Assembly (NCBI GenBank): GCA_029882355.1
Contig: JAOUKV010000013.1
Location: 1 to 64,000 of the forward strand
Origin: Gammaproteobacteria bacterium
Lineage (GTDB): Bacteria > Pseudomonadota > Gammaproteobacteria > SZUA-229
Direction of reading: 5' to 3'
DNA length: 64,000 nucleotides
Below the pieces are notes generated by a model. It saw only the letters and a program-made list of their open reading frames with translations, was not told the origin of the DNA and did no database searches. Made by a program: the position numbers and the translations under genes. Shown piece after piece: positions 37,042 to 45,196 of this stretch (positions within the stretch are counted from its first letter, which is position 1; every line of letters starts with the position of its first letter).

Positions 37042-38586
37042 TTATGCACCTGGAGATATAAAGAAACGTGTCTTGAATAAACCTATATCTAATGAATTAA
37101 CCACCCCATCAGCATTAAGGTCCGCATCAATGTTACCGGATGTAAAAAACATTGACCTAAAAAACCCGATATCTAATGAATTAACAACTCCATCATTATT
37201 AAAATCAGCATCACAGCCATTTCCAAAACCATCAGCATCTGTATCTTGCTGATCAGGATTACTTAAGTTATCACAATTATCATCATAAGCTAGGACACCA
37301 TCAGCATCTGTATCTTCTAAATAATCCATTTGGCCATTACCATTAGCATCTAATGTCATAGGATCTGGACCATATACACCAGCATCAAAGTAATCAGGAA
37401 CTCGTATACCGTCTGCTCTTAAAATATATGCATAACCTGCGAAAGCATTCTGATTCCATTTGGCATCAGGATTTGCTGCAGTGCACGCTGTAGTATCAGC
37501 TATACCCGGGATAAGTGATTCAAACCTTTTGATACCAGGTCCACGCTGCCCAGCAATCCACTCAGCAGTTTCTATACCACAAAATCCCAAACCAGAACCA
37601 CCAGGAATCACATCTGCTCCCATGAAAGAAACCTTATTATGCCAGACACCAGGATCACCAACCGGGGTAGCAGGACCAACACTCTGACTAACTACAGTAG
37701 GATCTGTGTTATTTACAATAGCTCTGGCACTCATTACTTGAGTGCCAGTACCTGCCGCATTTGTCATTTCAAGATAAATATCACCAAAGCTTCTCATCTG
37801 AAAACCATCGGTAATTTCAGAACTCCAGTAAGTAAGCGAACTATCTGCATTGGTAAAGTAAACATCAAAAACAACATCAAAGGTTACCTGGCCTGCCATT
37901 GCCTCATGTGCATTGGGATGTGTTGCTATCACCGAACCACACCAGCCTTTCGCATCACTAATTGCATATGGTTGAAAACCTAGTGTATTGCTGTATACAC
38001 CATCAACAACAGTTCCTACTCTAGGCTGACCATCCGGAACTATTTGTTTATAATCAATAACACTGTAATATTCGAAGGACATATCATCCTTGGCAATATG
38101 ATAGTCCCCATCGAAGTCAATCAGCATATTACTGAATGTAGAACCAGCAACGGTTGTATACCCCCATTTATAAAACGTTGTTAATGAGTCAACATTTGCC
38201 TCGGCATAAGGACCATTTGGACTCATGAAATCACCTTCAATGTAATGCGCAGGATCCTGAGTAAGCCCATCAGGTCCTGTAGTAACTACGTGCTGCATTT
38301 GACCAATGCCACAAGATGCGGGATCTGCAATACAAGTTGCAGCAGTTCCTGCGTTAAACACACCATTACCAAAACCACCAAGAGGCTCAAAGTCCATTGC
38401 AGTACGACCATTTGGCCCAACAAAATCCCAATCATCAAGCGTGATTGTACCGTGCCATCCATTATGATTTGTTCCGTCCATGGTTCTTACCAAATCGCCT
38501 CCAACCCATAGCGTAGAGTCAGCATAACTACTGCTAGAAGAAATCGTTGCTAAGATAATTAGCAATGAGAATTTATTGTATTTCAT
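37042..38586 (-). CDS. Secreted protein with thrombospondin type-3 repeat and dockerin domain
   Basis: 514 residues with signal peptide (FSLLIILATISSSSSYADS). Residues about 25-410 are a beta-rich domain I do not recognise, containing several Cys residues. A calcium-binding thrombospondin-3-type stretch follows: DTDADGVLAYDDNCDNLSNP and DQQDTDADGFGNGCDADF. The end has two dockerin F-hand repeats, DFNNDGVVNSLDIGFFRSMF and DLNADGVVNSLDIGLFKTRF, with calcium ligands at positions 1, 3, 5, 9 and 12. There is no membrane tail, so it should be released unless held by a cohesin. The cohesin-like gene is next on the strand. A consensus sigma-54 promoter lies 184 bases upstream. Confidence 0.88.
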   Translation of the reverse strand: MKYNKFSLLIILATISSSSSYADSTLWVGGDLVRTMDGTNHNGWHGTITLDDWDFVGPNGRTAMDFEPLGGFGNGVFNAGTAATCIADPASCGIGQMQHVVTTGPDGLTQDPAHYIEGDFMSPNGPYAEANVDSLTTFYKWGYTTVAGSTFSNMLIDFDGDYHIAKDDMSFEYYSVIDYKQIVPDGQPRVGTVVDGVYSNTLGFQPYAISDAKGWCGSVIATHPNAHEAMAGQVTFDVVFDVYFTNADSSLTYWSSEITDGFQMRSFGDIYLEMTNAAGTGTQVMSARAIVNNTDPTVVSQSVGPATPVGDPGVWHNKVSFMGADVIPGGSGLGFCGIETAEWIAGQRGPGIKRFESLIPGIADTTACTAANPDAKWNQNAFAGYAYILRADGIRVPDYFDAGVYGPDPMTLDANGNGQMDYLEDTDADGVLAYDDNCDNLSNPDQQDTDADGFGNGCDADFNNDGVVNSLDIGFFRSMFFTSGNIDADLNADGVVNSLDIGLFKTRFFISPGA

Positions 38587-38717
38587 TATGTCAGCACCTT
38601 TTTATTGTTTTGATCATTTATTATCAAATTTTACGAAAAAAATCGTATTTATTATAAAATTAACATTAAGTTCTACATCCATCGGAATATGCTTTTCTAA
38701 AGTAGCAAATCTCACTT

Positions 38718-38736
38718 GTGTAAACTTCTTTTACAC
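38718..38736. promoter_or_regulatory. GTGTAAA-N5-TTTACAC palindrome in the dockerin gene leader
   Basis: Perfect 7-base arms GTGTAAA (38718-38724) and TTTACAC (38730-38736) with a 5-base spacer. It lies about 20-40 bases downstream of the predicted sigma-54 start site, a place where a repressor could block transcription. A similar half-site occurs near 44990 and near 35957. The binding protein is unknown. Confidence 0.4.
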
Positions 38737-38769
38737 TTCAACCTAATACATTCACCTACAAGTAACAAC

Positions 38770-38785
38770 AGCAAAACACGTGCCA
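38770..38785 (-). promoter_or_regulatory. Sigma-54 promoter of the dockerin/cohesin operon
   Basis: The minus strand reads TGGCACGTGTTTTGCT, a match at every defined position of the TGGCACRNNNNTTGCW consensus, with the GG and GC cores at the -24 and -12 positions. The ATG of the dockerin gene is 184 bases downstream. The locus encodes PrsR, a sigma-54 activator with GAFTGA motif, which is the obvious candidate regulator. Confidence 0.82.
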
Positions 38786-39299
38786 TAATAAAAAAAATCA
38801 ATATTATCAAATCATTATAACAACATGAGCATTTCATTAAATATTAATGTGTAATAATTGTTGTACAAAATTTCTAATGCCTATAGTGCCAAAAAACAGA
38901 CCACTTACCACTAAATACCGCACCGCAAGAAATATCATCAATCATAAAAAAATTAAGGCAATTAAAGATACGAACGACCTATAAGTATGCATCAATTAAT
39001 TCGACTCGAAAATGAGCTACAAAAGAGACGACAGTCACCTCCCGCTATTTAAAGCCCGTAATAAATAAAGCTGAACAACAAGGAACAAGCAGTAAAAAAT
39101 AGTCGTGATTAGATACGAAAACACAAAGATATAAATTGCAAAATATTGCTATTACCCACGATTAGCATTCTGTAGAACCGTCAAATAACTGCACATTTGA
39201 AGAGTAAATAATTCTTTAGAAATCAGGTAATTTTCTTTTCATATGACTGCACTGTGTTTAAATACAAAGCATTACAAATATTCAGTTACAGGCACAATC

Positions 39300-40073
39300 A
39301 TGATATCAGACACAGATGTGAAACGATTATACAAAGATGCACAAGGCATTCTAACTAGAGACATGAATTGCAACCAACTATTAAATGCACAACTTAGCGA
39401 CTTAAGGATGCACTCTCAATTTTACAGAGGGAGATCTCCGCATACCTGGGTAAACCAACATCCAGCCAGTTGTAAACGACATACCTCTGCATTTATAACA
39501 TTCAAGATCATTCCAGAATATTGCTTTAATTGCTATAAAATAGTTATTGAACCTAGAACTGTTCTGGAACTTTTTAAACTTATGATGGTTTTTGCACAAA
39601 TAAAACTACCCACTGACAATACGCGTAAATGCACTGTAGAAATCAGAGAACAAGCTTCCGGTGACTACAAGGGGTTTATTTATTGTAGAGAACTCAAAGA
39701 AGGTAAAAAACTAGTAAAAATACTACAGAAAATTATAACAAGAGAAATTGCAAAAGACATTCCAATTACCTTAAAGAGAGGATGCTCTGAATTTGCCGAG
39801 GTATTTCCAGAATACACCCAAACATCCCATGGCGCTAAAATGATGAGATACAATAAAGAATGGAGAAAATTTGAAGATATTATTGATAAAAAAATGGCTC
39901 TTACCCCCTCCCCCTCTACAAGCATCTCATATAATCATCCTTCATATAATTTACAAGATGTGCACGCCATGTTTTTCTGGCTAAGATATGCTGCATCGAT
40001 AGGCGATACAAGCTATCTGGAAATCACCGGAGACACTCTACAACCTTTTCCTGATTTAAAAAATCACAAATAA
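39300..40073 (+). CDS. Hypothetical cysteine-containing protein
   Basis: About 257 residues, no signal peptide, basic. Conserved-looking elements are HPASCKRHTSAFITFK near residue 55, PEYCFNCYKIVIEPRTVLEL near 72-91 with a CxxC pair, RKCTVEIRE, and TLKRGCSEFAEVFPEYTQ. The Cys pairs could form a zinc site. I do not recognise the family. It is the only plus-strand gene in the 31.5-64 kb block and is divergent from the dockerin gene. ATG 39300 is preferred over 39243 because an AGG lies eight bases upstream. Confidence 0.68.
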   Translation: MISDTDVKRLYKDAQGILTRDMNCNQLLNAQLSDLRMHSQFYRGRSPHTWVNQHPASCKRHTSAFITFKIIPEYCFNCYKIVIEPRTVLELFKLMMVFAQIKLPTDNTRKCTVEIREQASGDYKGFIYCRELKEGKKLVKILQKIITREIAKDIPITLKRGCSEFAEVFPEYTQTSHGAKMMRYNKEWRKFEDIIDKKMALTPSPSTSISYNHPSYNLQDVHAMFFWLRYAASIGDTSYLEITGDTLQPFPDLKNHK

Positions 40074-40160
40074 TTTAATGTTGCCATATTGCTTAGTGAT
40101 GACCAAGGACACTTAAAGGCATTATTCTTATATTAAGAACACTATAAACGATATCTCAGA

Positions 40161-42059
40161 TTAATCTGAAGCAGGAAAATCTATTGATGCCTTTATGTGT
40201 TCAGGTAGTGCATCATATAGCGGCTGTATATATTGCTCATAATTACGCCACCTCTCCCTAGATGATTTATAAATCGGTTGTCGAACCTGATCATAACTAG
40301 CCGTTGCAACATCCCTTTTGTTTTTATGGAAATCCAAAATAGCGTCATCCCATTCAAGGTCACAAAAATCGAGAATTTTGCGAGACATTGACTCCTGATC
40401 ATCAATTACATCTTCATACTGAACAGTGAGTATTGGGACATCTAAAACATTCTCCCAGTGTTGCATCATCTTGTCATAAAACCCATAAAAGAACCCCAAA
40501 TCTGATAGATCCAAAGCATAGTCATGAGCCCAGTTAAAACTTTGAAAATAGATAGACAAAGCATTATCAAGTGGGTGACGACGACAATGAATAATTTTTG
40601 CTTCCGGAAACAACAATGCAATTGAACCAAGATGCATAAAGTTATGAGGCATCTTATCGACAACATATCTGGTTTCATTATTTAAATGACTAATATTATT
40701 TAAATATTGCTCCGTCAAATCATTAAGTTTTTCTATACTTGCATTGTTAAAAAATTCAACATTGGAAGAAGTTGCTTGAATATCACGATTAATATCTGTG
40801 ATATAACCTAGCTCACCTGCACCATAAACATCACTATGACTAGCCAAAATCTGCTCCGTCAATGTTGTACCTGATCGAGGCATACCAACAATGAAAATTG
40901 GTCTTGAACTCTTCTTATTTGAACGCGGATATTTAGAGAAATTTGATTCAGTGAAAGAGCTTGATATATCATCGTATATTTCTTGATAGCGTTTCTTATT
41001 ACACTTAAGATCCAACAATAAATTTGCACGTTTATAATAAGTCATGGATTCATCATATCGTTTCAGCTTATCTAGCAAGTCCCCTGCTGCAAATAACAAT
41101 GCCTGCTTATCTGAACTAGAAACTTCAATTCGATCTATTGTTGAATTTATTAATTCGATTGCTTCATCACAACGATCGTAGATACGACATAATCTTGAGA
41201 AGACAGCAATAGCTTGAGCTGTAATTTGCCCTGTATCCAATAATTTATTTATAATCTCATATGCCCCTTCCTTATCGCCTTTTTGCTCCAGTAAATGAGC
41301 CTTCAAGGACAATATAGTCGTGTGCTCTGGTGATAACTTTTCAGCCTTTGCAAGAAAATCCAGCCCAATATCGTATTCTGCCGTGAAGCGCTTAACATTA
41401 GCCAGGCCTACATAAGGCTCAATACTGCTTTTATCAAGTTCAATGGCTTTATTGAAATGGCGCTCTGCCTCATCGAGCAAACCCGCACCACAAACCACTA
41501 TTCCTTTACCAATATGAGCCTCAGCTAAATTGGGATCTAACTCTAACGCTGTATTAAATTCATTTTTTGCATTTTCAATCTGACCTGACTCCACATACAC
41601 TTTACCTAAAGACGCATGAGTCGGCGCATGGTTCTCATCTGCATTCAACGCTTTCAAGAAAATATCAATACTTTCATCACGTCTACCAATAAGTGACAAA
41701 GCCCTGCCATAATTATTAAAAATTTCTCCAGCGTTAGGGTTAATCTCTAATGCTTTTTCGTAATATTCAAGAGCGGTAGCAGGATCTCCTAAAGTGATCA
41801 GCGCATTGGCCAGATTACACATAGCGCCAAAATGCCCGGGTACGATTTTCAGTGCTTTATTAGAAACGCGTTTAACGTCATTCATTCTTCCTAACTTTCC
41901 GTAAGCAAGTCCTTCCAGGTAAAAGATATCAGCATTTTCACACCATGATTTTCTTACTTTGGCAAATAACTTTAATGAGTTCTCAGGGTTGCCCCCGTTT
42001 AGCTCATTCATGGCATTCTGAAAATTTATCTTATCTTTTTTTGATGGTTGTTTAATCAT
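40161..42059 (-). CDS. TPR-repeat sulfotransferase (first copy)
   Basis: A 632-residue soluble protein. Residues about 1-350 are ten or so TPR units, for example AMCNLANALITLGDPATALE and NAGEIFNNYGRALSLIGRRD. From about 380 a sulfotransferase domain follows: the 5'-phosphosulfate loop PIFIVGMPRSGTTLTEQILA, then VDKMPHNFMHLGSIALLFPE and IIHCRRHPLDNALSIYFQSF, which forms the 3'-phosphate site. These residues bind PAPS. The enzyme would transfer sulfate to a hydroxyl of a sugar or a protein; the acceptor is unknown. It has no signal peptide, so it acts in the cytoplasm. A paralogue is the next gene upstream on the strand. Confidence 0.93.
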   Translation of the reverse strand: MIKQPSKKDKINFQNAMNELNGGNPENSLKLFAKVRKSWCENADIFYLEGLAYGKLGRMNDVKRVSNKALKIVPGHFGAMCNLANALITLGDPATALEYYEKALEINPNAGEIFNNYGRALSLIGRRDESIDIFLKALNADENHAPTHASLGKVYVESGQIENAKNEFNTALELDPNLAEAHIGKGIVVCGAGLLDEAERHFNKAIELDKSSIEPYVGLANVKRFTAEYDIGLDFLAKAEKLSPEHTTILSLKAHLLEQKGDKEGAYEIINKLLDTGQITAQAIAVFSRLCRIYDRCDEAIELINSTIDRIEVSSSDKQALLFAAGDLLDKLKRYDESMTYYKRANLLLDLKCNKKRYQEIYDDISSSFTESNFSKYPRSNKKSSRPIFIVGMPRSGTTLTEQILASHSDVYGAGELGYITDINRDIQATSSNVEFFNNASIEKLNDLTEQYLNNISHLNNETRYVVDKMPHNFMHLGSIALLFPEAKIIHCRRHPLDNALSIYFQSFNWAHDYALDLSDLGFFYGFYDKMMQHWENVLDVPILTVQYEDVIDDQESMSRKILDFCDLEWDDAILDFHKNKRDVATASYDQVRQPIYKSSRERWRNYEQYIQPLYDALPEHIKASIDFPASD

Positions 42060-42126
42060 AGTTATTAATATATTTGATTTATAATTGTACAGTGCAAGTG
42101 TGTTGTATTTATTGAAAATAAGCTTT

Positions 42127-42149
42127 GCCTTATTCTTTTACAATAAGGC
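42127..42149 (-). repeat. Small hairpin between the two sulfotransferase genes
   Basis: GCCTTATT (42127-42134) and AATAAGGC (42142-42149) form an 8-bp stem with a 7-base loop, about 60 bases beyond the stop of the upstream sulfotransferase gene on the minus strand. The sequence after the hairpin on that strand (AAAGCTTATTTTC) is only weakly T-rich, so terminator activity is doubtful. Confidence 0.4.
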
Positions 42150-42205
42150 TCTACATGTCACTACTTATTAACGTAAGGATACTTCATTCTATCGGAAAAG
42201 GGGGA

Positions 42206-43975
42206 TTAAAAATCTCTTGCTAGACCTTCTTTTAGACCACTCAAATATTTTTCATAATTTCGCCAGCGATTGAGCGAATCTTTATACATCGGTTGTCGCA
42301 CTTGATGAACACTTGCAGTATTAACTTCTCTATCAACTTTGTGAAAATTCATACAATCATCCTCCCACTCCAAACCAATAAATTCCAAGATTTTTCTTGT
42401 CGACATTTCTTGGTCGGAAACAAGATCTTCATAAGCAACATGCAAAATTGGTATATTCAACACTTTATCCCAATAATCCATCAGATATTGATACTGATTA
42501 TAATGCGTTCCAATGTTAAACAAGTCATTTGAATATTGATGACCATCAGTAAAATCCTGAAAATAAATTGACAAGGACGTATCCAATGGGTCACGTGTAC
42601 AGTGGATTATCTTTGATTTTGGGAATATCAACTGAATTAAACCTAAAAGATAAAAATTATGCGGCATTTTGTCTATTACGTAATGCGCATTATTTGATAA
42701 TTTAGCAGTTTTACTTAAATATTCATCAGCTACTTTTCTCAGCTGATCATTTGAAGCCTCTTTAATTAGGCCAGGATACTGTTTTTTATTATTCACGTTA
42801 AGCTTAGAACCCATAGTGAGTTCATATAAATAAGTCAATTCACCCGCCGCAAAGACTTCTGAGTGCGCCGCAAGTATTTGCTCAGTTAAGCTTGTACCAG
42901 AACGTGGCATCCCAACAATAAATACCGGTGTCGTATCTAAGCTATACGCGCCAGAATGCTTCATATAGAAATCAGAATTAAACACTTCCATTATCTCATC
43001 TATCTGTTTTTTATGAGAAACGGCTTCATACATATTCCTCATCACATCATTTCCTATTTTAAAATGAGAAAAGGCTCTATCAAACTCTCCTTTTTTATCT
43101 AGTAATTGACCAATAGATATATTTAAGCTTTTAATCATAGGTTTTGGCAGACTCGGCAATTTTAACACCGTCTCAATATATGCAATAGCTTCAGAACATT
43201 TGTTTAAATAGCGGCATATCTGCGCAAAAGCCAGACCTATTGATGGATTTATAATTTTTTTATCCAATATTGGATTAATAAGTTCTCCAGATTTTTTATA
43301 ATCCCCACTAGAAGCATACACTAATGCCAAGCCTGAAATTGCCCCAATATCGCCCTTGTCAATCTTTAAAGCTTTTTTATAATAATTCTTTGCATCATTT
43401 TTTCTTGCTAAATTCATCAATGAGGTCGCAATACCATTCAATGCATTTATATTATTACTATCCAATTTAATAGTTTTTTCAAAATATAGTATGGCTATTT
43501 TATGAGCACCAGCCTCCTGCTCAATCCGCCCTAATATAAAATAAGCATCACTTTTATTTGGATTTAATTCAATAACATGATTTAAATGATCTTTTGCAGC
43601 CTCTATATCACCTTTTGCAACCAACAAATTAGCCAGACTGCAATGCGCCTCGTCCATATTATCATCATACTTCAAAGCATTCTGTAAACAATGAATAGCT
43701 TTCTCCTGCTCTCCTATGGCTATCATAGCTCCAGCATATGCAAAATGACTCTGAGCCACATCTGGTTTAATTTGTATACAAAGCTCAAATGCTTTAATCG
43801 CATTATTCCACTGTTGCATATTTGCATAACAACAACCGTACATATACATTAATTCTGCATCATTTGGTGACTGCTTCTTGATCTTCGCAAGTATTTTTAA
43901 CGCATCTTGGTAACGCCCTTGTGACATTCTCTTCCATGCTTGCTGCTTATTATGAGTTAACTGTTGATTTAACAT
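42206..43975 (-). CDS. TPR-repeat sulfotransferase (second copy)
   Basis: About 589 residues with the same layout as its neighbour: N-terminal TPR units (such as AELMYMYGCCYANMQQWNNA and SDAYFILGRIEQEAGAHKIA) and a C-terminal sulfotransferase domain. PVFIVGMPRSGTSLTEQILA near residue 350 is the 5'-phosphosulfate loop, IDKMPHNFYLLGLIQLIFPK and IIHCTRDPLDTSLSIYFQDF give the 3'-phosphate site. The two paralogues differ widely in the TPR part, which may mean different acceptors. The start is taken at ATG 43975; a GTG at 43993 is possible and neither has a clear ribosome-binding site. A strong terminator separates it from the VPLPA gene upstream. Confidence 0.92.
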   Translation of the reverse strand: MLNQQLTHNKQQAWKRMSQGRYQDALKILAKIKKQSPNDAELMYMYGCCYANMQQWNNAIKAFELCIQIKPDVAQSHFAYAGAMIAIGEQEKAIHCLQNALKYDDNMDEAHCSLANLLVAKGDIEAAKDHLNHVIELNPNKSDAYFILGRIEQEAGAHKIAILYFEKTIKLDSNNINALNGIATSLMNLARKNDAKNYYKKALKIDKGDIGAISGLALVYASSGDYKKSGELINPILDKKIINPSIGLAFAQICRYLNKCSEAIAYIETVLKLPSLPKPMIKSLNISIGQLLDKKGEFDRAFSHFKIGNDVMRNMYEAVSHKKQIDEIMEVFNSDFYMKHSGAYSLDTTPVFIVGMPRSGTSLTEQILAAHSEVFAAGELTYLYELTMGSKLNVNNKKQYPGLIKEASNDQLRKVADEYLSKTAKLSNNAHYVIDKMPHNFYLLGLIQLIFPKSKIIHCTRDPLDTSLSIYFQDFTDGHQYSNDLFNIGTHYNQYQYLMDYWDKVLNIPILHVAYEDLVSDQEMSTRKILEFIGLEWEDDCMNFHKVDREVNTASVHQVRQPMYKDSLNRWRNYEKYLSGLKEGLARDF

Positions 43976-44048
43976 ATCGTTTTCGACAAACACCTATAAA
44001 CAAAAGACTAATTTACAAAATATACTTATTGGAACTTTTATCTGAATC

Positions 44049-44080
44049 AAAAAAAATGGACACCCTAGGGTGTCCATTTT
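44049..44080 (-). terminator. Rho-independent terminator of the small VPLPA/PEP-CTERM gene
   Basis: AATGGACACCC and GGGTGTCCATT form a near-perfect palindromic stem. On the minus strand it is followed by eight T residues (44049-44056 on the plus strand as A). It lies 30 bases after the stop codon of the gene at 44110 and should isolate this gene from the sulfotransferase genes. Confidence 0.93.
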
Positions 44081-44109
44081 CAGTAACAAATTGTTACTTG
44101 CCCTAATGC

Positions 44110-44631
44110 TTAGGCAGCTTTGCGACGACGCGCAATACCAACTAAACCTAGCATACCTGAACCAAACAACCAAACTGCGGCAGGAACTGGAACAGCAACT
44201 GTACCCTGGAATGAAGGTGCCTGACCTGGGAAAGGAGGAGTCTGCATTGGTACACCTGGACCAGCAGAACCATCAGCATTAAAGATAGCAAGAACTGGAA
44301 TACCGTTATTACCGCTCCAGTCGAAGTAAGTACCAAATGCAACCTGACCAGCAGTCATTGTGAAGTTGTAAGAGTAAGCACCTTGTGGAGATGTACCAGC
44401 CCAAGTGTTTGGAGCAGTAGTTGTGTAAGCAACCAGTGTAGTAGCAGTCCAAGGCTGACTGAAGAATGTACCACCAAAGGTTGTACCCATAGTACTAGTA
44501 TCAGCAACACCAGAAGCAGCACTAAGGCCTGGGAAATTCATGCCTGTAACACTAATAACAACTGCTGAAGCAGAAGTCGCAACAGTACCAAGAGCTAAAG
44601 CAATAGCACCTGCGATTATTGATTTATTCAT
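44110..44631 (-). CDS. Small VPLPA/PEP-CTERM surface protein
   Basis: 173 residues: signal peptide ending ATSASA, a beta-rich domain of about 120 residues and the exosortase signal VPVPAAVWLFGSGMLGLVGI followed by ARRRKAA. The body shares PWTAT, WAGT, a YFDWS-N-GIPVL core and a PPFPGQ..F.GT end with the N-terminal domain of the large protein at 33444-35666, so both contain one domain family. Codon choice looks clean and consistent, as in a highly expressed gene. It stands alone between a consensus sigma-54 promoter and a strong terminator, which suggests abundant, regulated production of a matrix or surface protein. Confidence 0.9.
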   Translation of the reverse strand: MNKSIIAGAIALALGTVATSASAVVISVTGMNFPGLSAASGVADTSTMGTTFGGTFFSQPWTATTLVAYTTTAPNTWAGTSPQGAYSYNFTMTAGQVAFGTYFDWSGNNGIPVLAIFNADGSAGPGVPMQTPPFPGQAPSFQGTVAVPVPAAVWLFGSGMLGLVGIARRRKAA

Positions 44632-45196
44632 ATTTCTTCTCCGAAAAAGATTTAATTTTTATTTAGTAAAAATTTATTTAGTAAAAAAGCCAAAGTATTC
44701 TTAGCTCTCAAAGTAACTAATGCAATCACCGTACCAACTATCAAACAAAATATATAACACACTGATTACACTGATATTTTTAATTAAAACAGCTTAGCAG
44801 ACAGCTTTCTCACTGATAACTATAGCTCACTCTTTCCGTGTCTGTAAGAAATATCGACAAGTAAATATTTGAAAATGCCTCTGTACTTCATGATCAACTA
44901 GCTCGTTTATCGCTTAACCCATTGATATATTTACCATTTGAATATTAAGGATTAATAATACACTAATTATTCGCTAAAGCTCAGTTATTGTGTAAAAAAG
45001 TTCGACTACATTCGAAGATTTAATAGTAGCTATAAAAGCTATTCATTAAATAACTATATCGAAGGATTAACCATCAGGAGCGTAAAACGATTATGAAGGA
45101 CTTGAATGCAGGGAGACGAGCAGATAAAGCAGCGTTACAATTTTACCTCAAAAATTAAGCTAGTTAGGTGGAAATAAGCAGAGAAAAACACATATA
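44632..45196. other. Promoter region of the VPLPA/PEP-CTERM gene
   Basis: About 565 bases with no gene. The sigma-54 promoter at 44721-44736 is the main element. Further upstream, GTGTAAAAAAGTTCGACTAC (about 44991-45010) combines a half-site like that in the dockerin leader with TTCGA, and TTCGA/TCGAA (45001-45016) form a short palindrome. These are candidate activator sites by position only. Confidence 0.45.
44721..44736 (-). promoter_or_regulatory. Sigma-54 promoter of the small VPLPA/PEP-CTERM gene
   Basis: The minus strand reads TGGTACGGTGATTGCA, which agrees with TGGYACRNNNNTTGCW at every defined position. The ATG is 90 bases downstream. This matches the known control of PEP-CTERM genes by PrsK/PrsR and RpoN in other bacteria, and both regulators are encoded 2-6 kb away. 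Confidence 0.85.

Larger units (their letters stand above)
38587..39242. other. Regulatory intergenic region between divergent genes
   Basis: About 650 AT-rich bases between the dockerin gene and a divergent unknown gene. On the minus strand it carries a consensus sigma-54 promoter (38770-38785) and a palindrome in the leader (38718-38736). Upstream, TTCGACTCGAA at 39000-39010 is a small palindrome that might be an activator site. No coding region is supported. Confidence 0.5.
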
